Positions 51,933-60,731 are shown, counted from the stretch's first letter. The stretch is 64,000 nucleotides of DNA from Bacteroidales bacterium (GCA_910575495.1 CAJTFS010000001.1:310001-374000); one strand, 5' to 3'. Notes: generated from the letters alone by a model not told the origin. Program-made: numbers and translations.

Positions 51933-52742
51933 TTACAATTCGTATTTGAAGACTTCGCGGTTCCTCTCGCGCTTGGGGCGCGGCTTCCACGACTCGAAAC
52001 CTGTGCGGTTGAAACGGTAGCTTACACCGAAACCGATATTGAGGTTGTCGAGCGGCGACCGCAGCGGCGTGTTGCGGAACGGATTCTCGGAGCCGTCGGT
52101 GAGGTTGTCGGCATAACGCGTGCGGTTGCGCAACAGATCGGAAAAGCCGAAGTAATAACGCACGCGGAAATTGAGCTCGAAGCGGCTGACGAGGATCGCC
52201 ACGCCGCCGCCGCCGGCCAGGCCGTAGCCCCAACGGTTGTCGCGGGCGAGGTGGAACCGATAATCGCCGTGCCAGTCCTCCTTGCCCTGCTCGCGGGCGA
52301 GCTCGTTCTCATAGGTGGAGGAAAAATTGTAGGAGAAGGTAGCCGCAGCCTCAAGGTAGACGCGCAAGTGCTTTTTGGCCACATAGACGTGTGGCTGCCA
52401 CACGACGGGCAGGACCACGGAATTGACCCGGCGCCGGTAATAGAGGTAATCGGCCTTGTCGTCGACCAGCGACGCGTTGACGGCATGGGAGAATCCCAGC
52501 TGCAAGAACTCGAGGTCGACGCCGAAGCCGCCCACGACGCGCTGGGGGCCGTAGTAACGCCACGAAAGACCGGCGTTGTACATGCCCCACATGGCGCGGC
52601 TCTCCTGCCGGGGCTCGAACCGGCCGCTGCCCATGCCGTAACCGGCCAAGGCGCCGAACGTATGCTGTGCACCGGCCGACTGCCAAGCGAAGCAAGCGGC
52701 AAGGAGGCAGAACGCCGACCGGAAGAGATGTACTGTTTTCAT
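51933..52742 (-). CDS. Outer-membrane beta-barrel protein
   Basis: The product is 269 residues from ATG 52742. Signal peptide FRSAFCLLAACFAWQSAGAQ, then about eight to ten amphipathic strands rich in Tyr, Phe and Arg (YNAGLSWRYYG, GVDLEFLQLGF, RRVNSVVLPVVWQPHVYV, LNFRVRYYFGFSDLL, IGFGVSYRFNR). The pattern and size resemble PorT/OmpW-like small barrels of Bacteroidota. No partner type IX secretion gene is adjacent, so a PorT role is only a possibility. It is 5 bases after the Ig-like lipoprotein gene and 11 before rbfA. Confidence 0.82.
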   Translation of the reverse strand: MKTVHLFRSAFCLLAACFAWQSAGAQHTFGALAGYGMGSGRFEPRQESRAMWGMYNAGLSWRYYGPQRVVGGFGVDLEFLQLGFSHAVNASLVDDKADYLYYRRRVNSVVLPVVWQPHVYVAKKHLRVYLEAAATFSYNFSSTYENELAREQGKEDWHGDYRFHLARDNRWGYGLAGGGGVAILVSRFELNFRVRYYFGFSDLLRNRTRYADNLTDGSENPFRNTPLRSPLDNLNIGFGVSYRFNRTGFESWKPRPKRERNREVFKYEL

Positions 52743-52747
52743 GATGA

Positions 52748-54790
52748 TTAACGCATAGGGTTGAACATCGAACCCGAACGGCCGCCGAAGCCGCCCGGAC
52801 TGCCGGACGAACTCTGCCGGTCGCGCGAATCGTTCTGCCGGGGGCCCTCCTTGGCGCGCTTCTCCTCCTCGCGCCGCAGGCGCCGGAGCTCGCGCTCGTC
52901 GAGCAGGCGCGAAAGCGACTCCATGGTCACGGGAGCGAAGATGCGGTTCATGTCCATCTCGAACTCGAAATCCCAGTTGGCTTTGGTGGAAAAGGTCTCC
53001 TCGCCCTCGTCGTTGACGAACATCTCGGTGCGCTCGGGCTGACGCCGGAGCACCACGTCGCCGGTATCCCATTTGCCGTTGCGGTTGGCGTCCTCGATGA
53101 TGCGGAAACGGATCTCGCCGGGCGCCACGTAGTTGAAACGCACGCTGCCGCTGCCGACATCGCGGCGCTCCTGCTTGAGCGCACCGCTGCCGTCGAGGAG
53201 CTGGACGATGTAACGCATGCTGTCGCGCGCCTTGACATTGACGATGACCGTGGCATGCTTCTCGGGAGCGAGGACGGTATACTTGCCGACGATCGAATCG
53301 TTGGTGAATCCGGCGATGTCGGTGATGGCCCCGGCGGGAATGGTGAGGGTATACTTGCCGTCGGGTTTCCAGGGTGCGCGCAGGTACCAACGCCGCAAGA
53401 GAGCCGTATCGCGGACGAGGCGGACGGGCAGGTCCTCGACGGAGTTGTCGGGCGACGTGACGGTGAGGAGCAAAGCGGCCGAATCGACGCGGGCCAGAGG
53501 ATAATCGAAGTCGACGGCGAGGTGGTTTTCGGGGTTGACCTCGCCCGAAAGGGGAAGCTTGAACCCGAAAAGGCTGGGCTTCCTGGGCTCGATCCACTCC
53601 TCGCCCGCCTCCTCGGCCTTGCGCCGGTCGCGCTCGAGTTTTTCGCGCTCGCGCTGCTGCTCCTTGGTCTCGACCATGCGCCAGGGGAGCTTCAACGGCT
53701 CGGTGACGCGCTGCAGGACGTTGACCGAATCGTGCTTGAAGTAAGTGACGGAACCGCGGATGGTGTCGGGCAGCTGTGCGGAAGGAACGGTGAACCAGAC
53801 GGCCAACGTATCGCGCCCGACGGTCTGCGGATCGATGATGAACCCGTCGTCGGGGATACCCTCGAAGCGGATGGAATCGATCTGCGGGCGGGCGGCGGAG
53901 AAATAGAGCATGGCCTTGTGCTGCTGGGGCCGCTCGCTCTGCGAAAGGACCTGGCGCCGGAAGGCGCGGTCGGTGAACATGCGCAGGTAGAGTTGCGGCT
54001 CGGCGGAGACGTACTGCCGGAGCGAATCGTACCAGATGGCGAAATCGGGCATCCTGGCGGGGTTGAACGCACCCTCGAGGAACCCGACCCGGTCGGTGCC
54101 GGGCTCGTACATCTGATTGTCGTTGACATCCTTGACGGCGTAGACGCGGTAAGGGATGGGCTTGAGGTTCTGCGCGATGAAGACACCGTTGTTCTCGGCC
54201 CGCGCGATGACGGCGGGCTTATACTTGAAGATGGTGGAATCGTACTCGGCGACGTTCCCGACGGAATCGGCCGGGAAGAACCAGATGAAACTTTTGGAGA
54301 CGGAATCGGCCTTGTAGGCATCGGCCGTATAACCCGACATGATCATGGAATCGATCTCGGGGCCCGTGGAGAAGACGTAGCGCATGGAGTGCAGCGGGTT
54401 GCCCTCGTTGTTGTCGCGCAGGGCGCTGCCGAAGTTGAGCGCATAGGTAGTATTGGGCAGGAGCGTGTCGCGCAACTGGATCATGATCCCCCTGCCGCGG
54501 ACGGAGAGGGTGGGTTTCTTCTTCATCTGCGGCGAGGTGAAGAACTCCTTCTGCTGGTCCTTGAGCTGGACGAACTCGTCGAACTCGATGTAGATGCGGC
54601 CGTGGCCGGTCGTGGGCCGGTCGGTGGAGAAGTTGTCGGGCGTCATGCCGACGATGACGGGAGGCAGCGAATCGCGCGGACCGCCCGTGGGGACCATGGT
54701 GCTGGCGCACCGGCAGAAAAACGCCGAAGCGAAGAAAAGAGCGACGAGAAGACGCGAAACGGCGCGGATATGCTTGCAGGAACTATTCAT
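52748..54790 (-). CDS. Exported Ig-like (Big_5-type) domain protein
   Basis: The product is 680 residues from ATG 54790. The N-terminus LLVALFFASAFFCRCAS suggests a secreted protein or lipoprotein (Cys26 or Cys28). A Big_5-like domain opens with TGGPRDSLPPVIVGMTPDN and IYIEFDEFVQL, the standard start of this Bacteroidota family. Later domains include IPYRVYAVKDVNDNQMYEPG and FRIIEDANRNGKWDTGDV, two Asp-rich loops that look like calcium or SdrD-type edges. A charged stretch (KEQQREREKLERDRRKAEEA) interrupts them at about 375-395. The C-terminus is low complexity (SSSGSPGGFGGRSG). It overlaps the upstream lipoprotein gene by 8 bases. Confidence 0.85.
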   Translation of the reverse strand: MNSSCKHIRAVSRLLVALFFASAFFCRCASTMVPTGGPRDSLPPVIVGMTPDNFSTDRPTTGHGRIYIEFDEFVQLKDQQKEFFTSPQMKKKPTLSVRGRGIMIQLRDTLLPNTTYALNFGSALRDNNEGNPLHSMRYVFSTGPEIDSMIMSGYTADAYKADSVSKSFIWFFPADSVGNVAEYDSTIFKYKPAVIARAENNGVFIAQNLKPIPYRVYAVKDVNDNQMYEPGTDRVGFLEGAFNPARMPDFAIWYDSLRQYVSAEPQLYLRMFTDRAFRRQVLSQSERPQQHKAMLYFSAARPQIDSIRFEGIPDDGFIIDPQTVGRDTLAVWFTVPSAQLPDTIRGSVTYFKHDSVNVLQRVTEPLKLPWRMVETKEQQREREKLERDRRKAEEAGEEWIEPRKPSLFGFKLPLSGEVNPENHLAVDFDYPLARVDSAALLLTVTSPDNSVEDLPVRLVRDTALLRRWYLRAPWKPDGKYTLTIPAGAITDIAGFTNDSIVGKYTVLAPEKHATVIVNVKARDSMRYIVQLLDGSGALKQERRDVGSGSVRFNYVAPGEIRFRIIEDANRNGKWDTGDVVLRRQPERTEMFVNDEGEETFSTKANWDFEFEMDMNRIFAPVTMESLSRLLDERELRRLRREEEKRAKEGPRQNDSRDRQSSSGSPGGFGGRSGSMFNPMR

Positions 54791-55739
54791 CGTTGGTATC
54801 GGTTGTATTCTCCTCCGCAGCAGGCGCATAACGCTCGTCGACGAAGCACCAGCCCTCCTCCTGCGCGATCCACCGCTCCTGCCAGGGACGGAAGAGAACG
54901 GCGAAGGCGGGATCGGGGGCGGAGAAGTCGATCCCGACTTTGGTATAAGCGTAGATGCGGTCGGAACGGTCGACGGCCACCAACATGACGGGGGTAGCCG
55001 AGATCTCCAGGCCGTAGACATCGCTGTCGGCGACCTGGTAACCGGGAAAATCGGGCGAAGTGCGGGTGACGCCGGAAGTCTTGGAAGTGATGATGCCCTC
55101 GGCGGCGTGCTCGTAGGAGGCGATGCGCCACTCGGTGGTGTCGACGGCATAGGCGTAGACCTTGCACGACTCGATCGGACCGGGCTCGGCCCCCTGGGAT
55201 GCCTGCGCACGGACCTCGACGGAACAATCGACCCAAGACGGCTCGACGTAGAAATCGTTGAAGAAAAGCCAGTTGCCGTACTTATAGGACTTGCCCTGCT
55301 TCCAAGGCTGGAAAACGAGCGAGACGGACAACAAAGGCAAATTGACGGGCAGCTGCTGGCGCGTATAGGCGTAGAGCTTGTCGACGGGGTCGACGACGAC
55401 GACCATCTGCCATTCGCGGGCAAGGTCGAGCCGGATCTGCCCGCTGTCGTCGTAAGGTACCGACGAAGCGACGGGCACGGAGAGCTTCTGAGCGGGATTG
55501 CTGCGCGAAGTGATGATGCCGGCCAAGGCGTCGTCGTAGGAAGCGACGGTCCACAAAGCCGTATCGGCGTCGAAAGCATAGGCTACGGCACCGGAGACGA
55601 CGGAAGGGACGCGGTCGTCGGGCGTGGCCTCGCGCAGGGGCTTGACGACGTAGACGGTGCGGAAAGCCACCTCCTTGAAACAAGAAACGACGAAAAGGAG
55701 GGCGACGCACGAAAAGACGAGATGACCTATTCTTCGCAT
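54783..55739 (-). CDS. Lipoprotein with two internally duplicated halves
   Basis: The product is 318 residues from ATG 55739. Lipoprotein signal HLVFSCVALLFVVSCFKE (lipid Cys20). The protein contains a duplication: AVAYAFDADTALWTVASYDDALAGIITS (about 53-80) matches KVYAYAVDTTEWRIASYEHAAEGIITS (about 194-220), and DPVDKLYAYTRQQLPVNLP matches DRSDRIYAYTKVGIDFSAP (quoted as repeats of about 19 residues). Each half looks like a beta-sandwich. I know no function. It overlaps folK by 13 bases and the Ig-like gene by 8 bases. Confidence 0.82.
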   Translation of the reverse strand: MRRIGHLVFSCVALLFVVSCFKEVAFRTVYVVKPLREATPDDRVPSVVSGAVAYAFDADTALWTVASYDDALAGIITSRSNPAQKLSVPVASSVPYDDSGQIRLDLAREWQMVVVVDPVDKLYAYTRQQLPVNLPLLSVSLVFQPWKQGKSYKYGNWLFFNDFYVEPSWVDCSVEVRAQASQGAEPGPIESCKVYAYAVDTTEWRIASYEHAAEGIITSKTSGVTRTSPDFPGYQVADSDVYGLEISATPVMLVAVDRSDRIYAYTKVGIDFSAPDPAFAVLFRPWQERWIAQEEGWCFVDERYAPAAEENTTDTNDE

Positions 55740-56242
55740 GGCTTCTGAGATTGAGTGGCGCGCAAGGCGTCGAGCAACTGGCCGACGGTGAGACCCGAAA
55801 CGGGATGGCGCCGCTCGCGGACGATCTCGCAGAGGGGCACCAGGGCGAACTCGCGCTCGGCCAGGCGGGGATGGGGCACGGTGAGCTGCTCGCTCTCGAT
55901 GACCCGGTCGTCGTAGAAGATGATGTCGATGTCGATGGGACGCGACGCATAGCGCATGCCGGCAGAGGCTTTTTCGAGCGTCTCGGCGGCGCGGTTGCGC
56001 CCCAACTCGCGCTCGATGGAGCGGATGGCGTCGAGGACCTCCTCGGGCGAGAGGTCGGTGGAGACCTCGAGGGCCTGGTTGGAGAAACGCTCGGAAGCCT
56101 CGAAACCCCACGGCTCGCTCTCGTAACGGTGCGAACAACGCAGGACGGCGCCGATGCGGGAATTGATCAGCTGCTGGGCGCTGCGAAGCGTTTGCCGGAC
56201 GTCGCCGAGGTTGCCGCCGGCGAGGAGAATGACGCGTGCCAT
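55727..56242 (-). CDS. folK: 2-amino-4-hydroxy-6-hydroxymethyldihydropteridine pyrophosphokinase
   Basis: Folate-pathway kinase (HPPK). The product is 171 residues. The fold signature is complete: ILLAGGNLGDVRQTLRSAQ, SHRYESEPWGFEASERFSNQALEV (in parts), RNRAAETLEKASAGMRYASRPIDIDIIFYD (RPIDIDIIFYD is the metal and substrate motif), VPHPRLAEREFALVPL. It lies 1 base after holB and overlaps a lipoprotein gene by 13 bases. Confidence 0.94.
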   Translation of the reverse strand: MARVILLAGGNLGDVRQTLRSAQQLINSRIGAVLRCSHRYESEPWGFEASERFSNQALEVSTDLSPEEVLDAIRSIERELGRNRAAETLEKASAGMRYASRPIDIDIIFYDDRVIESEQLTVPHPRLAEREFALVPLCEIVRERRHPVSGLTVGQLLDALRATQSQKPCEE

Positions 56243-56243
56243 G

Positions 56244-57389
56244 CTACAGATGCTTTATGAGTTTGCTCACCGCGAGGGCGAAATGGGTGAAGACGATGGT
56301 GGGATTGCCGTTCTGGGCGATCTGCGCGGCGGCCGACTCGATCTGCGCAACGAGCGCCTCGATGTTGCCCGAATCGACGAAAGGTGCGAACTTCGAACAG
56401 AAAGCGAGCTCCTCGCCCCAGAGGTAACCGATCTCGGGGATGCCGGCGTGGAGCATGTAACTTTCGCGCAGGAGCCGGGCGGCGTCGAGCAGGAAAGCAC
56501 GCTGCTGCTCGCGGGAGAGCTGTGCGGCCTCCTCGGCCCAGCCGATGAGCTCGAGGTGCTTGTCGTTGTAGCTCAACCGCATGAGGTTGCAGAAAAACTG
56601 GAAATTCTCGCGGCGCAAGGCGTCGCTCTCGCCGGCGGCGAGGTGCTGCAACTCGGGGAAGCTGCCCCCGGCAAGCCGCGCCATGTTGCGGGCCTGGAGG
56701 GGGTCGGAGATACCGCTGTCGATGGCGACGCGCTCGAGGACCTCGGGAGCGATGCGCGGCACGGCGACCTCCTGCGTACGGGAGATGATGGTGGGCAGAA
56801 GCCGGTCGGGCCGCTCGGAGACGAGGATGAAGAGGGTGCGCTCCCAAGGCTCCTCGAGGATTTTGAGGATCTTGTTGGCGGCCTCCTCGTTCATGGCCTC
56901 GGGAAGCCACACGAGCATGATCTTGTAATCGGCCTCGAAGCTCTTGAAGGAGAGTTTGCGGATGATCTCGTCGGCCTCGCGGGCGGAAATCATGCCCTTG
57001 AGGGTTTTGCCCAGATCGAGGCGGTCGTACCAATCCTGCGGAGAGACGTAGCCCCGGCGCTCGGCGAACAACTGCCGGAAAAGGGACATGAACTCGTCGC
57101 TGAGCATCACTTCGCCGGACTTTTTACCCTGCTTGTTGACGGGAAAGACGAGATGGAAATCGGGATGGGCCAGAGCCTCGATCTGCTTGCAGTCGGGGCA
57201 CTCGCCGCACGAATCGCCGTTGAGACGGTGGCGGCAGCAGAGATACTGCACGTAAGCGACGGCCAACGCCAGAGCCCCGGCTCCGGCGCTGCCGGAAAAG
57301 AGCTGGGCATGGCTGATGCGGCCGGTATCGACCGACTGCGCCAGATGCCGCTTCAACTCCTCCTGTCCTATGATGTCAGCGAAACGCAC
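56244..57389 (-). CDS. holB: DNA polymerase III delta' subunit-like protein
   Basis: Clamp-loader subunit. The product is 381 residues. FADIIGQEELKRHLAQSV and [20 protein letters not shown] are typical, with the degenerate P-loop expected for delta' (GSAGAGALAL instead of GxxGxGK). Zinc-type cysteines are at CRHRLNGDSCGECPDC. The core has NEEAANKILKILEEP and the SRTQEVAVPR sensor-like segment (standard form SRCQ). It lies 6 bases after the flippase gene and 1 base before folK. Confidence 0.9.
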   Translation of the reverse strand: MRFADIIGQEELKRHLAQSVDTGRISHAQLFSGSAGAGALALAVAYVQYLCCRHRLNGDSCGECPDCKQIEALAHPDFHLVFPVNKQGKKSGEVMLSDEFMSLFRQLFAERRGYVSPQDWYDRLDLGKTLKGMISAREADEIIRKLSFKSFEADYKIMLVWLPEAMNEEAANKILKILEEPWERTLFILVSERPDRLLPTIISRTQEVAVPRIAPEVLERVAIDSGISDPLQARNMARLAGGSFPELQHLAAGESDALRRENFQFFCNLMRLSYNDKHLELIGWAEEAAQLSREQQRAFLLDAARLLRESYMLHAGIPEIGYLWGEELAFCSKFAPFVDSGNIEALVAQIESAAAQIAQNGNPTIVFTHFALAVSKLIKHL

Positions 57390-57395
57390 GATTGT

Positions 57396-58865
57396 CTACT
57401 TTTTTCGGAGTGCCGCCCGCAACAACGCCCCGACGTCGATCCGCTCGCGGCGGACGAGGTAGAAGGCATAGGCTGCAAACAACACGATATTGAACGCATA
57501 ACCCGCGAACGCATTATCGACGCAGCGGGACAAAAATTCGGCCATGAAAAAGACCCCGAGGGCGAGAACGACGAACTCGCCGATGCGGCCCCACGGGTAG
57601 GGCGTGGGAAAGAAACGCCGGTTGAGCCACCACGAAACGGCGACCATGACGGACTCGCTGACCAAGCGGGCCCAGGCGGCGCCGAAGTAACCCCACACGG
57701 GGATGAACCACCATCCGGAAACGAGCATGGCGGCCAAACCGGCGCCCGTAACGACGATGGCCAGCGACGTACGCTCCTCGCGCTTGTACCAGAACGAGAG
57801 GTTGAGCCACACGCCGGCGAGGATGTTGGCGCCGAGGACGACGGGGAGGATGTGGATGCCCTCGCGGAAGTCGCGCCCGACGATCAGAGCGAAGAAGTCG
57901 CGGAAGAGGGCGATGCCCAGGAAGATGAGCATCGACGCCATGACGTAGTACTTCAGAGCGGCGGCGTTCATCTCGACGAAGTCGGACTTGCGGAAATTGG
58001 AGAGGAAGAACGGTTCGGCGGCGAGGCGGTACATCTGGTAGAAGAGCATCATGACGACGGCGATCTTGGTGATGGCGCCGTAGACGCCCAACTGCGCCAT
58101 GGCCCCGGCGGGAACGAGGTATTTGATGAGCTGACGGTCGATGAACTCGTTGGCTGTGCCGGCAAGCCCACCGACGAGCAACGGAAGGGAATAGACGAAG
58201 ACGGCGGCGAGCAACGCCCGGTCGATGTGCGGAACGGTGCGGTCGACGGTGGAGAGGATAAGGAGCCAGGTAACGGCGCTGGCGATGAGGTTGGCGACGA
58301 AGACCCACCCGACGCCGAAGTCGGAAGCGAAAAGACCCGCGATGCCGAAAGCAAAGGCGAGCGCGACGTTCAGAACGACGTTGAGCGCCTTGAACCCGAC
58401 GAACGTGAGCGACCGTCCCTGCTCGCGCAAGCGGGAGAAGGGGATGCAGGCCCAGACGTCGAAGAGGACGATCAGAGCTACCAACACGACGTAGGCGGGA
58501 TGGGCGGCGTAGGCCTCGCCCATGGCCCGGGCGACGGGCATGCGGAAAAAGATGATGGCTCCGCAAAACAATGCAGCGGCCAACGATGTGACGCCCCACG
58601 TAGTGGCGAAAAGGCGCCGTTTGGCGGCGATCACATCGCCCCCGGCCTGGTCGGCCTTGGCGGAAAAACGGAAGTAGCTGGACTCCATGCCCATCGTAAG
58701 GAGCGTGAGAGCCAGCGGGATAAGGGCGTAGATGTCGGTGACGATGCCGTAGGTCTCCTGCCCGAAGATACGGGTATAGTAGGGCGTGAGCAGGTAGCTG
58801 AGGAACCTGACCACGATGGTGCTGATGCCGTAGACGGCGGTCTGTTTGGCCAACTTTTCGAGCAT
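57396..58865 (-). CDS. MOP-superfamily polysaccharide flippase (Wzx-like)
   Basis: Inner-membrane flippase of the oligosaccharidyl-lipid exporter group. The product is 489 residues with about 12 to 14 helices. The opening KLAKQTAVYGISTIVVRFLSYLLTPYYTRIF (in parts) and VTDIYALIPLALTLLTMGMES are typical of Wzx. The lipid-linked glycan is not known; no glycosyltransferases adjoin. It heads the ten-gene minus-strand cluster, 6 bases before holB. Its promoter box (58884-58891) is the edge of a family A repeat array. Confidence 0.9.
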   Translation of the reverse strand: MLEKLAKQTAVYGISTIVVRFLSYLLTPYYTRIFGQETYGIVTDIYALIPLALTLLTMGMESSYFRFSAKADQAGGDVIAAKRRLFATTWGVTSLAAALFCGAIIFFRMPVARAMGEAYAAHPAYVVLVALIVLFDVWACIPFSRLREQGRSLTFVGFKALNVVLNVALAFAFGIAGLFASDFGVGWVFVANLIASAVTWLLILSTVDRTVPHIDRALLAAVFVYSLPLLVGGLAGTANEFIDRQLIKYLVPAGAMAQLGVYGAITKIAVVMMLFYQMYRLAAEPFFLSNFRKSDFVEMNAAALKYYVMASMLIFLGIALFRDFFALIVGRDFREGIHILPVVLGANILAGVWLNLSFWYKREERTSLAIVVTGAGLAAMLVSGWWFIPVWGYFGAAWARLVSESVMVAVSWWLNRRFFPTPYPWGRIGEFVVLALGVFFMAEFLSRCVDNAFAGYAFNIVLFAAYAFYLVRRERIDVGALLRAALRKK

Positions 58866-58883
58866 GGAACGACGTTAACCTGA

Positions 58884-58891
58884 CAAAGATA
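58884..58891 (-). promoter_or_regulatory. TATCTTTG promoter box of the flippase gene at the edge of a family A array
   Basis: caaagata on the plus strand gives TATCTTTG, 18 bases before the ATG at 58865. A second perfect box, in the next unit, is at 58957-58964. Confidence 0.6.
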
Positions 58892-59190
58892 CGAATAAGC
58901 GAGGGCAAAAGCAAGCTTGCTTGCATTTTGCCGAGCGGGAGTATCTTGGGCGAAGCCAAAGATACGAATAAGCCGAGAACAAAAACCTGCTTGCTTGCAT
59001 TTTGCCGAGCGGGAGTATTATCGGCGCAAGCCAAAGATTGTGCAAGGTGAGGGCATAGCCAAAGTTATTTGAGCTATGCCGAACCGAAGCCCATCTTCTT
59101 TAAAGATACGAATAAGCCGAGAACAAAAACCTGCTTGCTTGCATTTTGCCGAGCGGGAGTATCTTCGGCGCAAGCCAGAGTTCGGATAGC
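58884..59190 (-). repeat. Family A array upstream of the flippase gene, four units
   Basis: Units start at 58884, 58957, 59032 and 59102 with steps of 73, 75 and 70 bases. Units 1, 2 and 4 share caaagatacgaataagcsga, gcaagc/ctgc-ttgcttgcattttg, ccgagcgggagta and ggcgmaagcc. Unit 3 is different inside (gtgcaaggtgagggcatagc...) and resembles the A4 repeat at 34240-34386. The array is inverted with respect to the one at 15822-16018, so that in both cases the TATCTTTG end faces the gene. A family B copy follows at 59225-59253. No gene is present in the 407-base gap 58866-59272. Confidence 0.85.
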
Positions 59191-59224
59191 CGCACAGAAT
59201 GGCAAAGCGAACAAAAACACCCGG

Positions 59225-59253
59225 AAGATTCTTCGCTGCCGCTCAGAAAGACA
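59225..59253. repeat. Family B copy, degenerate
   Basis: aagattcttcgctgccgctc followed by agaaagac; it sits close to the corA stop codon (59273). Confidence 0.55.
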
Positions 59254-59272
59254 AAACGGCCCCTTGCCCCGG

Positions 59273-60256
59273 TCAGAGCCACTTCTTGAAACGGAAGTAC
59301 CAGATGGTGAGCCCCGAACAGAAGATCATGAGCCCGATGGCGAAGAAATAACCGACGGGGAGGACCCACCCGTTGGGCAAGGTGAAATGCCAGTCGAGCT
59401 CGGGCATGTACTTGAAATTCATGCCGTAGATCGACGCGATGAGGGTGGCGGGCAGGAAGATGACGGCGGCGACGGAAAAAATCTTGACGATCTCGTTCTG
59501 CTCGATGTTGATCAGACCCAGAGCGGCGTCCTGGATATAGTCGAGACGCTGGAACGAGAAATCGGCGTGGTTGATGAGCGAATTGACGTCCTTGATCATC
59601 AACTGGAGGCGGGGGTAGATGTCGTTGGGGAATCGCTCGGAACGCAGGATGCCGGACAAGACGCGCTGGCGGTCGAAAATGTTCTCGCGCAACGACATGG
59701 TGCTCTCCTGCAAGGCGCTGATGCGGTGCAGGACCTCCTTGTCGATGGTATCCTCGGAGTTGATGGCCTTGGAGAGCGCGGCGACCTGCTTGGAAACCAG
59801 CTCGACCATATCGGCATCGAAGTCGATGCGCACCTCCAACAACGAGATGAAGAGGTGGTAACCGGTCGAATAACTGCGGTAGTTCATCTGGAGCCGCTTT
59901 TCGGTCTCGCGGAACGTACGCGACTCGGCCCCGCGGACCGAGACGAGGACGCCCTCGTTGGAGATGATGAACGAAACGGGCTCGACGACGAACGAATCGC
60001 CGGTAGGAACGAAGAAATTGGAGTTGGAGATGATGGCGGTCTCGCTCTCGGAATATTTGGACGTGGACTCGATCTCCTCGACCTGCTGTTTGGTCTGGAG
60101 GCTAATCTCCATGAAGTTCTCGACGGCTTTCTGCTCCTTGATGGTGGGGAGGAGCATGTCGATCCAGAGGATGTCGTCGTAACCGAGCTCGTCGAAGAGC
60201 TTGGTGTCGGCGTTACGGATGATCTTGTTGTACTGCTTGAGGTAGATGGTAATCAT
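59273..60256 (-). CDS. corA: CorA-type magnesium/cobalt transporter
   Basis: Pentameric inner-membrane Mg2+ channel. The product is 327 residues from ATG 60256; the frame to 60526 covers the leader. N-terminal cytosolic domain (to about 260) with the stalk helix (QRLDYIQDAALGLINIEQNEIVKIF), then TM1 ending in the gating motif YGMNFKYMPEL, and TM2 (FAIGLMIFCSGLTIWYF). The last residues RFKKWL are a basic tail, typical. The promoter box lies about 345 bases upstream, so the leader is long. Confidence 0.92.
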   Translation of the reverse strand: MITIYLKQYNKIIRNADTKLFDELGYDDILWIDMLLPTIKEQKAVENFMEISLQTKQQVEEIESTSKYSESETAIISNSNFFVPTGDSFVVEPVSFIISNEGVLVSVRGAESRTFRETEKRLQMNYRSYSTGYHLFISLLEVRIDFDADMVELVSKQVAALSKAINSEDTIDKEVLHRISALQESTMSLRENIFDRQRVLSGILRSERFPNDIYPRLQLMIKDVNSLINHADFSFQRLDYIQDAALGLINIEQNEIVKIFSVAAVIFLPATLIASIYGMNFKYMPELDWHFTLPNGWVLPVGYFFAIGLMIFCSGLTIWYFRFKKWL

Positions 60257-60601
60257 GGGTGACTCGCTGAAAGATTGGAGAATCCGTGGGCTGCGGGAAC
60301 GGGCGGAACGACCGCCGGACTCTTCAGCCGGGATTGACCCTGGGAGCCACCTTGATTCCGGTGTTCCAAAACTTGCGGGAAGCCTGCCGCTTCTGACAAT
60401 CGAAGACGAAGCCGTCGGCAGCGCGGCGACGGACGGAACGGGAAGAAAAAACCGGAAGTGAAGACGAGGAAGACCCGGCGCGCGGACAGCATGCCGCACG
60501 CTTCGCACTAAGGAAGCACTCCGCACCGGAAAACGGCGCGGCGACTATAGGCAGGACTATGACCATCGTCCATGAGGTAAACTGAAAGTTGGTTCGTGAC
60601 G
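60257..60601 (-). other. 345-base leader region upstream of corA
   Basis: No gene is supported. The GC-rich sequence has several strong pairing possibilities. Short minus-strand frames exist but have no family-like features. A Mg2+-responsive leader would make sense here, but I could not identify an M-box or other known riboswitch by eye. Confidence 0.35.
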
Positions 60602-60609
60602 CAAAGTTA
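60602..60609 (-). promoter_or_regulatory. TAACTTTG box upstream of corA
   Basis: caaagtta on the plus strand gives TAACTTTG pointing to corA. The distance to the ATG is 345 bases, which implies a long leader or that the box serves a different RNA. Confidence 0.45.
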
Positions 60610-60661
60610 TACAAAAATCGGTAGTTTTTTACACGCCGTGCGCGAAAAAGGCGCCGAAAAC

Positions 60662-60693
60662 TTGACAAGGGGGCTCGTGCAGACCTATATTTG
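60662..60693 (+). promoter_or_regulatory. Orphan promoter-like sequence
   Basis: ttgaca (60662-60667) and tatattTG (60686-60693) are 18 bases apart. The second word is also a perfect TAnnTTTG box. No supported gene follows in the next 1.7 kb on this strand, so it may drive an RNA or be a relic. Confidence 0.4.
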
Positions 60694-60731
60694 CCCTACG
60701 ATTCGCCACCGACGGCTTGCATCGAAGCAAG

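Noticed and set aside
60324..60668. Minus-strand frame of 114 codons in the corA leader
   Set aside because: It runs through the promoter box, has no family features and an irregular Arg/Ser/Ala composition.
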